From a virus: DNA of 22,600 bases. The stretch is from IMG/VR virus record IMGVR_UViG_3300020406_000246, positions 1 to 22,600 of that record. The stretch is one strand, 5' to 3'. The notes beneath the pieces were generated by a model, which was given only the letters and a program-made list of their open reading frames with translations, did no database searches and was not told the DNA's origin. Made by a program: the position numbers and the translations under genes. This document shows, in pieces, positions 1 through 6,941 of the stretch (position 1 is the first letter of the stretch; every line of letters starts with the position of its first letter).

Positions 1-1
1 G

Positions 2-769
2 ATAGATCCAACCAATCCTGATACATATGATCTGCCTTTTTTGGATTATGATGTATCAAAGATTAAAAGAGTAGAAGACTTGCCTGTGTGGGAAAAAGGT
101 TGTGATTCCAGTTACACTTGGGCAAAGAAATACAAACACTTGATGGGGCAGGAAACTCCTGAAGTACTTGCAAACAAGATTGTTGATGTGTTGAAAAACG
201 AAGACAATCCGGAAGGTAAGTTTTTACATCCTGTTAGTAAACAACATCAACACTTATGTATTACAGGTGGCGAGCCTTTGATGCCAACAGGACAAGAAGC
301 AACCATAGGCATTTATAGGGAATTACAAAAACAAGACAACTTGCCCAGCAGTATGACATTTGAAACTAATGGTACACAGATGTTGAGGCCTAACTTTATT
401 GATTGGGTAAAAGAGATTGATACAGAAATATTTTTTAGTTGTAGTCCTAAACTGTTTACAGTATCTGGAGAAGAAAGCAAAAAAGCAATCAAGCCTGAAG
501 TTGTTGCAGAATATAGAAAACTTTCAAGCAAAGGACAACTTAAATTTGTGGTTGGTGACAAAGACAGAGAATGGAATGAAATGGAAGAAGCATTAGAAAA
601 ATTTAGATCTGCTGGCGTTGATTGGCCAGTATGGATAATGCCAGTAGGTGCCAGGGAAGAAGAGCAAAGTGCAACCGCAGGAGAAGTTGCACAAAAGGCA
701 TTTAGAAGAGGATATAACGTGGCCGCAAGGGTTCATGTGTATCTGTTCGGAAACGCAATAGGCACTTAG
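2..769 (+). CDS. queE: 7-carboxy-7-deazaguanine synthase-like radical SAM protein, 5'-truncated by window edge
   Basis: QueE converts 6-carboxy-tetrahydropterin to 7-carboxy-7-deazaguanine, the precursor of preQ0/queuosine; in phages this route is known to feed 7-deazaguanine DNA modification. The reading frame is open from base 2, so an internal TTG at 41 is probably not the start and the N-terminus lies outside the window. Seen: one Cys in GCDSSYTW, matching the end of the QueE cluster loop (family form CDTxYTW); ITGGEP, the SAM amino-group motif; FETNGT; and a C-terminal half with KFVVGD and WIMPVG. The residue three before the visible Cys is Glu, not Cys, so the other cluster cysteines must lie at least 33 residues upstream. 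The stop is followed at once by the ribosome binding site of the next gene. No folE, queD or queC is visible. Family call is firm; in vivo role is inferred. Confidence 0.85.
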   Translation: MDPTNPDTYDLPFLDYDVSKIKRVEDLPVWEKGCDSSYTWAKKYKHLMGQETPEVLANKIVDVLKNEDNPEGKFLHPVSKQHQHLCITGGEPLMPTGQEATIGIYRELQKQDNLPSSMTFETNGTQMLRPNFIDWVKEIDTEIFFSCSPKLFTVSGEESKKAIKPEVVAEYRKLSSKGQLKFVVGDKDREWNEMEEALEKFRSAGVDWPVWIMPVGAREEEQSATAGEVAQKAFRRGYNVAARVHVYLFGNAIGT

Positions 770-781
770 GAGGTGATGAAT

Positions 782-1138
782 ATGAAACCGTTAAGAACGT
801 TATTAGCAATATATGTACTGTTTCTTGGTATAGTAATATTAACGTACAAAGATGCAGGTGCAGGTGAATGGCAGGATAAGCCCATTGTTTGTACTCAATT
901 AGAGGAGATAAAGCAAGGACTAGCGGCCAGAGGAGAGATAAAGATTTTTGAAGCCATTCAAATCACAACGGTACGTGATATGGACACTTTATCTGATACT
1001 CCGGTGTACTTGCCGCTGTCAATATGGGTCAATCCAAAAGATAAAACGTATACAATAATAGAGTTTCATCCTGGCTATAATAGTTACTGTGTAATTAGTT
1101 ATGGAGCAGAATGGACAATGATTGGAGAAACACTATGA
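782..1138 (+). CDS. Small secreted or membrane-anchored protein of unknown function
   Basis: A protein of 118 residues. The first ~20 residues are hydrophobic (LLAIYVLFLGIVILTY) after a short basic start (MKPLR), which fits a signal peptide or single N-terminal membrane anchor; AGAGEW follows and could be a cleavage region. The rest is soluble and mixed, with two Cys (after IV and in NSYCVISYG) that could form a disulphide. The ATG at 782 was chosen because AGGAGG at 768-773 sits 8 bases upstream; the in-frame GTG and ATG just before it lie inside or too close to that site. The stop overlaps the next start as ATGA. I do not recognise the family. Confidence 0.75.
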   Translation: MKPLRTLLAIYVLFLGIVILTYKDAGAGEWQDKPIVCTQLEEIKQGLAARGEIKIFEAIQITTVRDMDTLSDTPVYLPLSIWVNPKDKTYTIIEFHPGYNSYCVISYGAEWTMIGETL

Positions 1139-1515
1139 AAGACTTTATAAACAAAGTCAAGGACAAGTTCAAGAAAGTTCCAAAAGAAGAAACGTCTGAA
1201 CAAAAAAGACTGCGACTTTTGGAAGAAGAAAAGAAAGCGGCCACAAAAGCTAAGAAGCCTTGGGTAGCTGTCTTAAACACTCATGTCAACCATCATGATA
1301 TAAAGAATGGATTCTTTGAGCTTGATTGGAACAATGAGTTTATTGAACAACTTCTTGATGCAGGCTACAAAGGCGAAACTAACGAACAAATTGTTGATGC
1401 ATGGTTTAAAACTATTGCAAGAAACATTTTGGAAGAACAGGGACTTGACCCAAACAGGGATTCAGGTTATATTAAAATAAACAAAAGAGATGACGGAAAA
1501 TCGGAGGTAAGTTAA
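1135..1515 (+). CDS. Conserved T4-like marine phage protein of unknown function
   Basis: A protein of 126 residues. The first ~45 residues are Lys/Glu-rich and probably helical or coiled (FINKVKDKFKK, LRLLEEEKKAATKAKK). The remainder is an ordered domain with WVAVLNTHVN, NGFFELDWNNEFI and DAWFKTIARNILEEQG. From memory, similar proteins occur in many T4-like cyanophages and pelagiphages as uncharacterised ORFs; I know of no assigned role. Start ATG at 1135 overlaps the preceding stop (ATGA) and has GGAG about 8 bases upstream; an in-frame start at 1111 would run far into the previous gene. Its end carries GGAGG (1503-1507), which serves the microprotein gene behind it. Confidence 0.8.
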   Translation: MKDFINKVKDKFKKVPKEETSEQKRLRLLEEEKKAATKAKKPWVAVLNTHVNHHDIKNGFFELDWNNEFIEQLLDAGYKGETNEQIVDAWFKTIARNILEEQGLDPNRDSGYIKINKRDDGKSEVS

Positions 1516-1516
1516 A

Positions 1517-1603
1517 ATGAGTCCAAATCCAAATTATATAAACATGATAATTAACTTTTCAATACTTGGTTTATTATTTTACGTTGCAGTACAGGTGAGC
1601 TAA
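1517..1603 (+). CDS. 28-residue single-membrane-span microprotein
   Basis: A 28-codon reading frame starting ATG at 1517: N-terminus MSPNPNYIN, then a hydrophobic stretch (MIINFSILGLLFYVAV) long enough for one membrane helix, ending QVS. Support for its being a gene: GGAGG at 1503-1507 stands 9 bases before the ATG, the start is one base after the previous stop, and its stop overlaps the ATG of the exonuclease gene as TAATG, giving a chain of coupled starts. The exonuclease has no better ribosome binding site of its own. The PNP start followed by a hydrophobic helix recurs in a second microprotein at 6864-6941. Function unknown. Confidence 0.6.
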   Translation: MSPNPNYINMIINFSILGLLFYVAVQVS

Positions 1604-2586
1604 TGAAATACGTTTTGGTTGATACCGCAAATACTTTTTTTAGAGCAAGGCACGTTGTTCGTGGCGAGCTTGATGTAAAAGTAGGCATGGCATTTCACAT
1701 AACATTTAACAGTTTGAAAAAGGCATGGAATGACTTTGATGCTGATCATATTGTTTTTTGCTTAGAAGGAAGAAGCTGGCGTAAGGATTTCTATCAACCT
1801 TATAAACGTAATAGACAAGAATTTAGAGATGCTTTGACAGAAGCACAACAAGAAGAAGAAAAAGTATTCTGGGAAACATTTGATAGTTTCCGTGATTTCA
1901 TTACACAAAAAACAAATTGCACAGTTCTACAACACAACGAACTAGAAGCAGATGATTTAATTGCTGGTTGGGTACAAGCACATCCTAATGATGAACACGT
2001 TATTATCAGCACAGATGGTGACTTTGCACAACTAATAAGTCCTAAGGTTGCACAATACAACGGTGTCAGCAACACAACTATCACACACGAAGGTTACTTT
2101 GATGACAAAGGTAAACGTGTAATTGATAAAAAGACAGGCAAAGAAAAAGCCGCTCCTAATCCTGAGTGGTTGTTGTTTGAAAAATGTATGAGAGGCGATA
2201 CAAGTGATAATGTGTTTAGTGCTTATCCTGGTGTCAGAGTAAAAGGCACTAAGAACAAAGTAGGACTTGAAGAAGCATTTGCAGACAAAAGCAACAAAGG
2301 ATATGCTTGGAATAACCTTATGCTACAGAGATGGGTAGATCATGAAGGCCAAGAACACAGAGTACTAGACGACTACAATAGAAATGTAACATTATGTGAT
2401 TTATCAGCACAACCTGAAAATGTAAAAGATAAAATTAGAAACACTATATCAGAAAATGCACAACCTAAAAACATAAAACAGGTTGGTTTAAGATTGATGA
2501 AATTTTGTGCATTGTATGATATGCAACGAATAACTGATAATGCTCAGGCTTATGCTGAACCATTACAAGCAAGGTATCCTGTATGA
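1603..2586 (+). CDS. rnh: 5'-3' exonuclease / flap endonuclease (T4 RNase H-like)
   Basis: A 327-residue FEN/PIN-family nuclease that would remove RNA primers and 5' flaps during phage DNA replication. The metal-binding acidic residues are visible in family order: D7 in VLVDTAN; E115, D117, D118 in NELEADDLIAG; D138 and D140 in ISTDGDFAQL; and D199/D202 in MRGDTSDN. A basic arch region with RKDFYQPYKRNRQ (about 60-71) matches the family's DNA-contacting segment. Length is close to the 305 residues of T4 RNase H. Start ATG at 1603 overlaps the microprotein stop (TAATG); its stop overlaps the next gene (ATGA). The symbol follows T4; other FEN-type phage nucleases are an alternative. Confidence 0.85.
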   Translation: MKYVLVDTANTFFRARHVVRGELDVKVGMAFHITFNSLKKAWNDFDADHIVFCLEGRSWRKDFYQPYKRNRQEFRDALTEAQQEEEKVFWETFDSFRDFITQKTNCTVLQHNELEADDLIAGWVQAHPNDEHVIISTDGDFAQLISPKVAQYNGVSNTTITHEGYFDDKGKRVIDKKTGKEKAAPNPEWLLFEKCMRGDTSDNVFSAYPGVRVKGTKNKVGLEEAFADKSNKGYAWNNLMLQRWVDHEGQEHRVLDDYNRNVTLCDLSAQPENVKDKIRNTISENAQPKNIKQVGLRLMKFCALYDMQRITDNAQAYAEPLQARYPV

Positions 2587-2774
2587 AACTAGATAAAAAG
2601 ATTTTATTGTTATTAGGTGTAATAACAGTAGGATTGCTTTTTAGTTTAGGTGCGAACGCATATTTGTTAAAGGAAGTAACAGATATAAGGATAATATTAG
2701 ATTCACAATTTGAAGTAATATCAAACATAATGATGATGTTAGGCTTTGAATTAAAAACATTACCGTTAATATAG
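2583..2774 (+). CDS. Small single-span membrane protein of unknown function
   Basis: A 63-residue protein with a short basic start (MKLDKK), one hydrophobic helix (ILLLLGVITVGLLFSLGANAY) and a C-terminal tail with further hydrophobic residues (IMMMLGFELKTLPLI). The ATG at 2583 overlaps the exonuclease stop as ATGA, so translation is probably coupled. The GANAY end of the helix could pass for a signal-peptidase site, so a cleaved leader is also possible. No family recognised. Confidence 0.6.
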   Translation: MKLDKKILLLLGVITVGLLFSLGANAYLLKEVTDIRIILDSQFEVISNIMMMLGFELKTLPLI

Positions 2775-2784
2775 GAAGGTACAC

Positions 2785-3267
2785 ATGACATCTTTAAAAG
2801 CAAACGAAATATTAAAAAACAAGTTTTGGATCATTGAAGATAAAGATACAAAAGAAAAGGTAGGAACATTATCAAAAGATACGGATAATAGATATATGTA
2901 TTCCTGTAAAGACGGATCATGGTTCTATGATAGTAAAAATACAGTAGAAAGAGATCTTGGTTCGATACTATGGTCCAAAGGTAGTATATCAGATAAGTCA
3001 AGCCCAAGCAAAGAAATATATGAACTGCCTACATCAACTAATCCTTACAATGCTATGTTTGATTTAAAAAGAAAATTTGCATTGTTTACAAAAAGTAAAA
3101 AATCTAAGAGCTTGTATTGTGCAGGTTATTTTTGTATTCACTTTGAAAAAGGTTGGGTAAAGAGTTTTTGTCCTAAATTAGTAACACTTGAAAAGTATGA
3201 ACACAAAGGACCATTTAAAACAGAACTAGAAATGAGAGCGGAGTTAAGTAATGTCAACAGACGTTAA
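2785..3267 (+). CDS. Conserved phage protein of unknown function
   Basis: A 160-residue soluble protein without transmembrane segments. The N-terminal half looks beta-rich (NKFWIIEDKDTKEKVGTL, RYMYSCKDGSWFYDS), and the C-terminal part carries SLYCAGYFCIHFEKGWVKSFCP and a KGPFKTELEMRAEL end. Four Cys cluster in the second half, but their spacing matches no zinc motif I know. It resembles uncharacterised ORFs of T4-like cyanophages from memory. The start has a good ribosome binding site (AGGAAGG, ending 5 bases before the ATG). The last 17 bases overlap the next gene. Confidence 0.75.
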   Translation: MTSLKANEILKNKFWIIEDKDTKEKVGTLSKDTDNRYMYSCKDGSWFYDSKNTVERDLGSILWSKGSISDKSSPSKEIYELPTSTNPYNAMFDLKRKFALFTKSKKSKSLYCAGYFCIHFEKGWVKSFCPKLVTLEKYEHKGPFKTELEMRAELSNVNRR

Positions 3268-3493
3268 ACCTATTAACACCATACCGTTGCAACAATTCAT
3301 TGATAGAGTTAAAGTTGCAGACAATAGTAACCAAGCAGAAGTACGTATGACGCTTGTAGAAGCTAAAAACCTAGCATTTACCATAGGTAGTGTAATGTCA
3401 AGATTGCATGGCGATCTTGAAAAATTAGTGGACAAGCAAAATAATACTGAAGAGGTTGTTAGTGTTACCGTAGATGGTGGTAAGAACTGGTAG
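3251..3493 (+). CDS. Small conserved phage protein of unknown function
   Basis: An 80-residue protein. The core QAEVRMTLVEAKNLAFTIG followed by VMSRLHGDLEKLV looks mainly helical. Similar short ORFs with this LxxAKNLAFTxGxVMSRL pattern occur, as I recall, in T4-like cyanophages. ATG at 3251 lies within the end of the previous gene, with GGAG about 7 bases upstream at 3240-3243. No enzymatic motif. The 65 bases after it hold the putative promoter element at 3527-3539. Confidence 0.7.
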   Translation: MSTDVKPINTIPLQQFIDRVKVADNSNQAEVRMTLVEAKNLAFTIGSVMSRLHGDLEKLVDKQNNTEEVVSVTVDGGKNW

Positions 3494-3526
3494 CATAATC
3501 CAATAAACTACGTATATTACTCCTGT

Positions 3527-3539
3527 ACTGAGATAAATA
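3527..3539 (+). promoter_or_regulatory. Possible late-promoter-like element upstream of the 3559 gene
   Basis: The 65-base gap 3494-3558 contains ACTGAGATAAATA. Its GATAAATA part differs by one base from the T4 late promoter box TATAAATA, which occurs perfectly at 8486. The 11-mer ACTGAGATAAA recurs once, at 4331-4341, at nearly the same distance from the next start codon (21 and 20 bases). Whether it is a promoter, a 5' leader element or chance is not decided by sequence. Confidence 0.3.
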
Positions 3540-3558
3540 TTAGTATAAGGAAGTTAAT

Positions 3559-3849
3559 ATGAGTAGACCTAAACCAACAGTTGTTTTAGAACACATTAAT
3601 AGAAAAACTTACAAGTCCGAACAGGTGCTTGATGCTGAAGCCATTTGGGCAGTATTTTACAAGGACAAGCCTTTTAACTTAAAAAGTTCTAACACACTTA
3701 CAAACTATCCAGGACCTAAATACAAGAAGGTATCCTTTTCCAATCCAGGTCATGCTTTTAATCTAGCAAACAAATTAAATGAATTGTTTGATGTCAAGGA
3801 TTTTACAGTAGTTAAACTCACAGCCGGCGAAACAGTTAAGGAAGAATAA
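3559..3849 (+). CDS. Conserved T4-like marine phage protein of unknown function
   Basis: A 96-residue protein with MSRPKPTVVLEHINRKTYK at the start, the segment AIWAVFYKDKPFNLKS, then NYPGPKYKKVSFSNPGHAF and a helical end around LANKLNELFD. This pattern is familiar from uncharacterised proteins of T4-like cyanophages (memory only). Preceded by an AGGAAG ribosome binding site about 7 bases before the ATG and by a possible promoter element. Its TAA overlaps the next ATG (TAATG), so the two genes are probably translated together. Confidence 0.8.
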   Translation: MSRPKPTVVLEHINRKTYKSEQVLDAEAIWAVFYKDKPFNLKSSNTLTNYPGPKYKKVSFSNPGHAFNLANKLNELFDVKDFTVVKLTAGETVKEE

Positions 3850-4244
3850 TGAACTGGAAAGAAACCTATACTAAGGTATTCTTGAAACAGGCCGGTATTG
3901 CAATCAGCGAAAGTACTCTAGCAGAATATATGCCTGTATGGTGGCAAAACACCAGAGAAAAAGATAGTGGCGGATTGCGTCTTACAGAAGCAGGTATGTT
4001 ATTCCTTATGGAAAAACTAGAACTTGCCACATATGATATTCCTTTTCCACCAGACTTTAAAATTACAACACAGGTTGTAATATTTTTGGACAAGTTTATA
4101 GACTGTCCGTATTTCCTTACAAACAAAGGATTGACTGTTACGAACGAAAAGAAGGCACTCGAACTACATCTTTTCAGTGGTGATGTCCGTAAGTATGGAT
4201 TGGCTAAAGCTCTAAAACGGACAGATGAATCAGTAAACCCTTGA
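3849..4244 (+). CDS. Conserved T4-like marine phage protein of unknown function
   Basis: A 131-residue soluble protein. Recognisable blocks are MPVWWQNTREKDSGGLRLTEAG, probably helical, then FLDKFIDCPYFLTNKGLTV and KKALELHLFSGDVRKYG. From memory, cyanophage ORFs carry the same GGLRLT...FLDKFIDCP...ELHLFS order and lie in similar gene strings; no function is known to me. The start overlaps the preceding stop (TAATG). It is the last gene before a 117-base gap containing a sigma70-type promoter. Confidence 0.8.
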   Translation: MNWKETYTKVFLKQAGIAISESTLAEYMPVWWQNTREKDSGGLRLTEAGMLFLMEKLELATYDIPFPPDFKITTQVVIFLDKFIDCPYFLTNKGLTVTNEKKALELHLFSGDVRKYGLAKALKRTDESVNP

Positions 4245-4285
4245 TTTTATTGGATTCTTTTTTGGTAAAAAAATACATTTTCCGG

Positions 4286-4314
4286 TTGACCTTTTGAGTA
4301 AACGGTGCTATTAT
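4286..4314 (+). promoter_or_regulatory. Sigma70-type promoter of the MoxR ATPase gene
   Basis: A -35 hexamer TTGACC (4286-4291) and a -10 hexamer TATTAT (4309-4314) are separated by 17 bases. Transcription would begin near 4321, giving a leader of about 40 bases with AGGAG (4351-4355) before the ATG at 4362. The -35 context GGTTGAC is shared with the promoter at 5503. In a T4-like phage this predicts reading by unmodified host RNA polymerase, that is, early expression. Confidence 0.65.
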
Positions 4315-4361
4315 ATAAACATAATAAGGCACTGAGATAAACTTAAAAAAAGGAGTACAAC

Positions 4362-5447
4362 ATGGAAAACATCGCAGTTAGACAAGTTAGCCCAAACAAT
4401 GCAAAGAAAAGCATCCTAAGGGCATTCAATAAACAAAGACCACTTTTTATATGGGGACCTCCAGGTATTGGTAAGTCCGACATTGTTTCACAGATTAGTG
4501 AAGACATTGACGCATATATGATTGATGTTCGTTTGTCATTATGGGAACCTACAGATATTAAAGGTGTTCCGTATTATGCGGCAAATGATAACACAATGAA
4601 ATGGGCACCTCCGGCAGAATTGCCAGATGCTAAAATGGCTAAGAAATATAAGAAGATTATATTATTCTTAGACGAAATGAATTCAGCCGCTCCGGCAGTA
4701 CAGGCCGCGGCATATCAACTTATTCTTAATAGAAAGGTTGGTACTTATAAATTACCTGATAATGTTTTGATTGTTGCCGCTGGTAACAGAGAAGCAGATA
4801 AAGGTGTAACCTACAGAATGCCTGCTCCATTGGCAAACAGATTTGTACACTTAGAGTTGAAAGTGGACTTTGATGATTGGTTTAGCTGGGCAGTTAAGAA
4901 TAACATACATGAAGATGTAGTAGGTTACTTGACATTTGCAAAGAAAGACTTGTATGACTTTGATCCTAAGAGTCCAAGTAGATCTTTTGCAACACCTCGT
5001 TCATGGTCATTTGTTTCCGAGCTTTTGGAAGATGATGACGATGAAGCAACCACAACAGATCTTGTTAGTGGTTCAGTCGGCGAAGGACTTGCCGTTAAAT
5101 TTATGGCACACAGAAAAGTGTCAGCTCAATTACCTAATCCTAGCGATGTACTTGCTGGTAAGGTTAAAAACTTAGATACTAAAGAAATCAGTGCCATGTA
5201 TTCCTTGACTGTATCTTTGTGTTATGAGCTGAAGGAAGCCAGTGATAAGAGCGATAAGAAGTTTGATGACAAAGTCAATAACTTTTTACGTTTTGCGATG
5301 GACAACTTTGATACTGAACTAGTTGTTATGGGTATCAAGTTAGCTCTTACACAATATCAACTTCCAATCGACCCAGATGAGGTTGAGTGCTTTGATGAGT
5401 TCCATGAAAAGTATGGCAAGTATATTAAAGCCGCACAGGAGAAGTAG
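4362..5447 (+). CDS. MoxR-type AAA+ ATPase
   Basis: A 361-residue AAA+ ATPase of the MoxR branch, a family that usually works as a chaperone-like remodeller with a VWA-domain partner; that partner is the next gene. Seen: Walker A GPPGIGKS (32-39), Walker B ILFLDEMN with D104/E105, sensor 1 in VAAGNRE (N142), an arginine-finger-like ANRF (R160), and a conserved TPRSW near residue 220. The C-terminal ~130 residues form a helical lid region with an acidic stretch (LLEDDDDEATT). It has its own promoter and AGGAG ribosome binding site, and is closed by an intrinsic terminator. Substrate unknown; MoxR-VWA pairs serve cofactor insertion, protein maturation and, in some bacterial systems, conflict between phage and host. 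Confidence 0.88.
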   Translation: MENIAVRQVSPNNAKKSILRAFNKQRPLFIWGPPGIGKSDIVSQISEDIDAYMIDVRLSLWEPTDIKGVPYYAANDNTMKWAPPAELPDAKMAKKYKKIILFLDEMNSAAPAVQAAAYQLILNRKVGTYKLPDNVLIVAAGNREADKGVTYRMPAPLANRFVHLELKVDFDDWFSWAVKNNIHEDVVGYLTFAKKDLYDFDPKSPSRSFATPRSWSFVSELLEDDDDEATTTDLVSGSVGEGLAVKFMAHRKVSAQLPNPSDVLAGKVKNLDTKEISAMYSLTVSLCYELKEASDKSDKKFDDKVNNFLRFAMDNFDTELVVMGIKLALTQYQLPIDPDEVECFDEFHEKYGKYIKAAQEK

Positions 5448-5467
5448 TCCAATATTTTGGAATACTA

Positions 5468-5500
5468 GGGGGAAAATTTCGGTTTTCCCCCACTCTTTTT
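5468..5500 (+). terminator. Rho-independent terminator after the ATPase gene
   Basis: GGGGGAAAA (5468-5476) pairs perfectly with TTTTCCCCC (5483-5491) around a six-base loop TTTCGG, and is followed by a T-rich run ending in TTTTT (5496-5500). The stem is the most GC-rich stretch nearby. It would stop transcription from the ATPase promoter just before the next promoter at 5503. Confidence 0.85.
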
Positions 5501-5502
5501 GG

Positions 5503-5531
5503 TTGACAAACTCAATTAAATATCATATAAT
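5503..5531 (+). promoter_or_regulatory. Consensus sigma70-type promoter of the VWA/metallopeptidase gene
   Basis: Exact TTGACA (5503-5508) and exact TATAAT (5526-5531) with a 17-base spacer, three bases after the terminator's T run. The predicted start is near 5538, leaving a leader of under 20 bases with AGGAAAAG before the ATG at 5555. A full-consensus promoter suggests strong early expression by host polymerase. Confidence 0.85.
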
Positions 5532-5554
5532 AGTATTATAACAATTAGGAAAAG

Positions 5555-6862
5555 ATGGCACAAATGACAACTAACATATCAACAAAAGAACAAGAAGTAT
5601 TAGACAGATGGGAAGAAATTAAAAATGCCCCAGAAGTTGAAATAACAGACGAACTTAGAGCAGAAGTTTTAGATAAAATTATTGTAGCAAGGGTAGGACT
5701 ATTACTTAGACATCCTTTCTTTGGTAATATGGCTACTAGGCTTGTTATTAAAGAAGCATCAGACTGGTGTCCTACTGCCGCAACAGATGGTAGACACTTA
5801 TTTTATAGTGTTCCTTTCTTTGCTAAAATGTCTAACAAAGAAGTTGAATTTGTAATTGCACATGAAATACTTCATTGTGTATATGATCATATGACAAGAC
5901 GTGAAGATAGAGATGCTATGCTTCATAACATTGCCGCAGACTATATTGTAAACAATACACTAGTCAGAGATAACATTGGTGAAAAGCCTGCGGATATTCC
6001 AATCTATCAAGACTTTAAATATGAAGGTTGGACATCTGAAGCAGTATATGATGAGCTTTACAAGAAAGCAGACAAAGAAGAATTAAAACAATTAGGTCAA
6101 TTACTTGATGAACACATTGACTGGGAAAAAGGTGAAGGTCAAAGCAAGACTGGTACAAAAGGCAACAAGGGCAATAAGCCTTCTTATAGCAAAGAAGAAC
6201 TTTCCAAGATCAGAGACGAAATAAAAGAGAACATGATGTCTGCGGCACAGGCCGCTGGTGCAGGTAAGACGCCTAAAGAAATTGAAAGAATGATTAAGGC
6301 ACTTACTGAGCCTAAGATGAACTGGAGAGAAATACTTAGACAACAGATCCAAAGCACTATTAGAAATGATTATAGTTTTGCTCGTCCTAGCAGAAGAGGT
6401 TGGCACACTGGTGCAATACTTCCTGGTATGAAGTTTGATGAAACTATTGATATTTGTATTGCAATTGATATGTCAGGATCAATTGGTAATGAACAGGCAG
6501 AAGACTTCTTAGGTGAAGTACAAGGTATCATGCAGGAGTACAAAGACTACAACATCAAGTTATGGTGTTTTGATACAGCCGTTTACAATGAAGAAGATTT
6601 TACTGCTGACAATGGTATGGAATTAAGCGAGTACAAGGTTACTGGCGGCGGCGGTACAGACTTTATGGCCAATTGGGAGTACATGAAAGAGAATGATATA
6701 CTTCCTAAAAGATTCATAATGTTTACTGATGGTTATCCTTGGGACAACTGGGGTGATGAAAATTATTGTGATACAGTATTTGTAATTCATTCACATCATG
6801 ACAAAAACTTACAGGCACCATTTGGTATTACTTGTCATTACGACGAGAAGAAGAGGGCTTAA
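5555..6862 (+). CDS. Zinc-metallopeptidase-like / VWA-domain protein (DUF2201 type)
   Basis: A 435-residue two-domain protein. The N-terminal domain has HEILHCVYDH (H103, E104, H107, H112), the HExxH-plus-His pattern of a zinc peptidase. A low-complexity Lys/Gly linker (about 190-212) and a helical segment lead to a C-terminal VWA domain with a complete MIDAS: DMSGS (305-309), GGGTD (T368) and FTDG (T391, D392). This architecture matches the DUF2201 putative metallopeptidase plus VWA family. Its neighbour is the MoxR ATPase, its expected partner; the ATPase probably remodels a target presented by the VWA domain, perhaps together with proteolysis. It has its own consensus promoter. Whether peptidase activity is real, and on what target, is unknown. 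Confidence 0.88.
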   Translation: MAQMTTNISTKEQEVLDRWEEIKNAPEVEITDELRAEVLDKIIVARVGLLLRHPFFGNMATRLVIKEASDWCPTAATDGRHLFYSVPFFAKMSNKEVEFVIAHEILHCVYDHMTRREDRDAMLHNIAADYIVNNTLVRDNIGEKPADIPIYQDFKYEGWTSEAVYDELYKKADKEELKQLGQLLDEHIDWEKGEGQSKTGTKGNKGNKPSYSKEELSKIRDEIKENMMSAAQAAGAGKTPKEIERMIKALTEPKMNWREILRQQIQSTIRNDYSFARPSRRGWHTGAILPGMKFDETIDICIAIDMSGSIGNEQAEDFLGEVQGIMQEYKDYNIKLWCFDTAVYNEEDFTADNGMELSEYKVTGGGGTDFMANWEYMKENDILPKRFIMFTDGYPWDNWGDENYCDTVFVIHSHHDKNLQAPFGITCHYDEKKRA

Positions 6863-6863
6863 A

Positions 6864-6941
6864 TTGATTCCAAATCCTCCCCCGTTAGATTATATTGTGA
6901 TACTAATTTGTATATCATTAATAATAAGTGTGATGATATGA
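6864..6941 (+). CDS. 25-residue membrane microprotein with TTG start
   Basis: A frame starting TTG at 6864, one base after the previous stop: N-terminus IPNPPPLDY, then one hydrophobic helix (IVILICISLIISVMI) and stop. AGAGGG at 6852-6857 is a usable ribosome binding site, and the stop overlaps the next ATG as ATGA, so this frame would explain how the next gene, which lacks a clear site of its own, is translated. It resembles the microprotein at 1517-1603 in layout: a PNP start, a single helix, coupled at both ends. The TTG start and small size keep confidence modest. Confidence 0.45.
   Translation: MIPNPPPLDYIVILICISLIISVMI

Noticed and set aside
41-43. TTG at 41 as the start of the QueE-like gene
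   Set aside because: The frame is open to the left edge, no ribosome binding site precedes the TTG, and starting there would leave out the family's N-terminal cluster motif.
4258-4273. TTTTTTGGTAAAAAAA hairpin as a terminator after the 4244 stop
   Set aside because: The stem is A-T only with a very small loop and no GC core, so it would be unstable; nothing else there resembles an intrinsic terminator.
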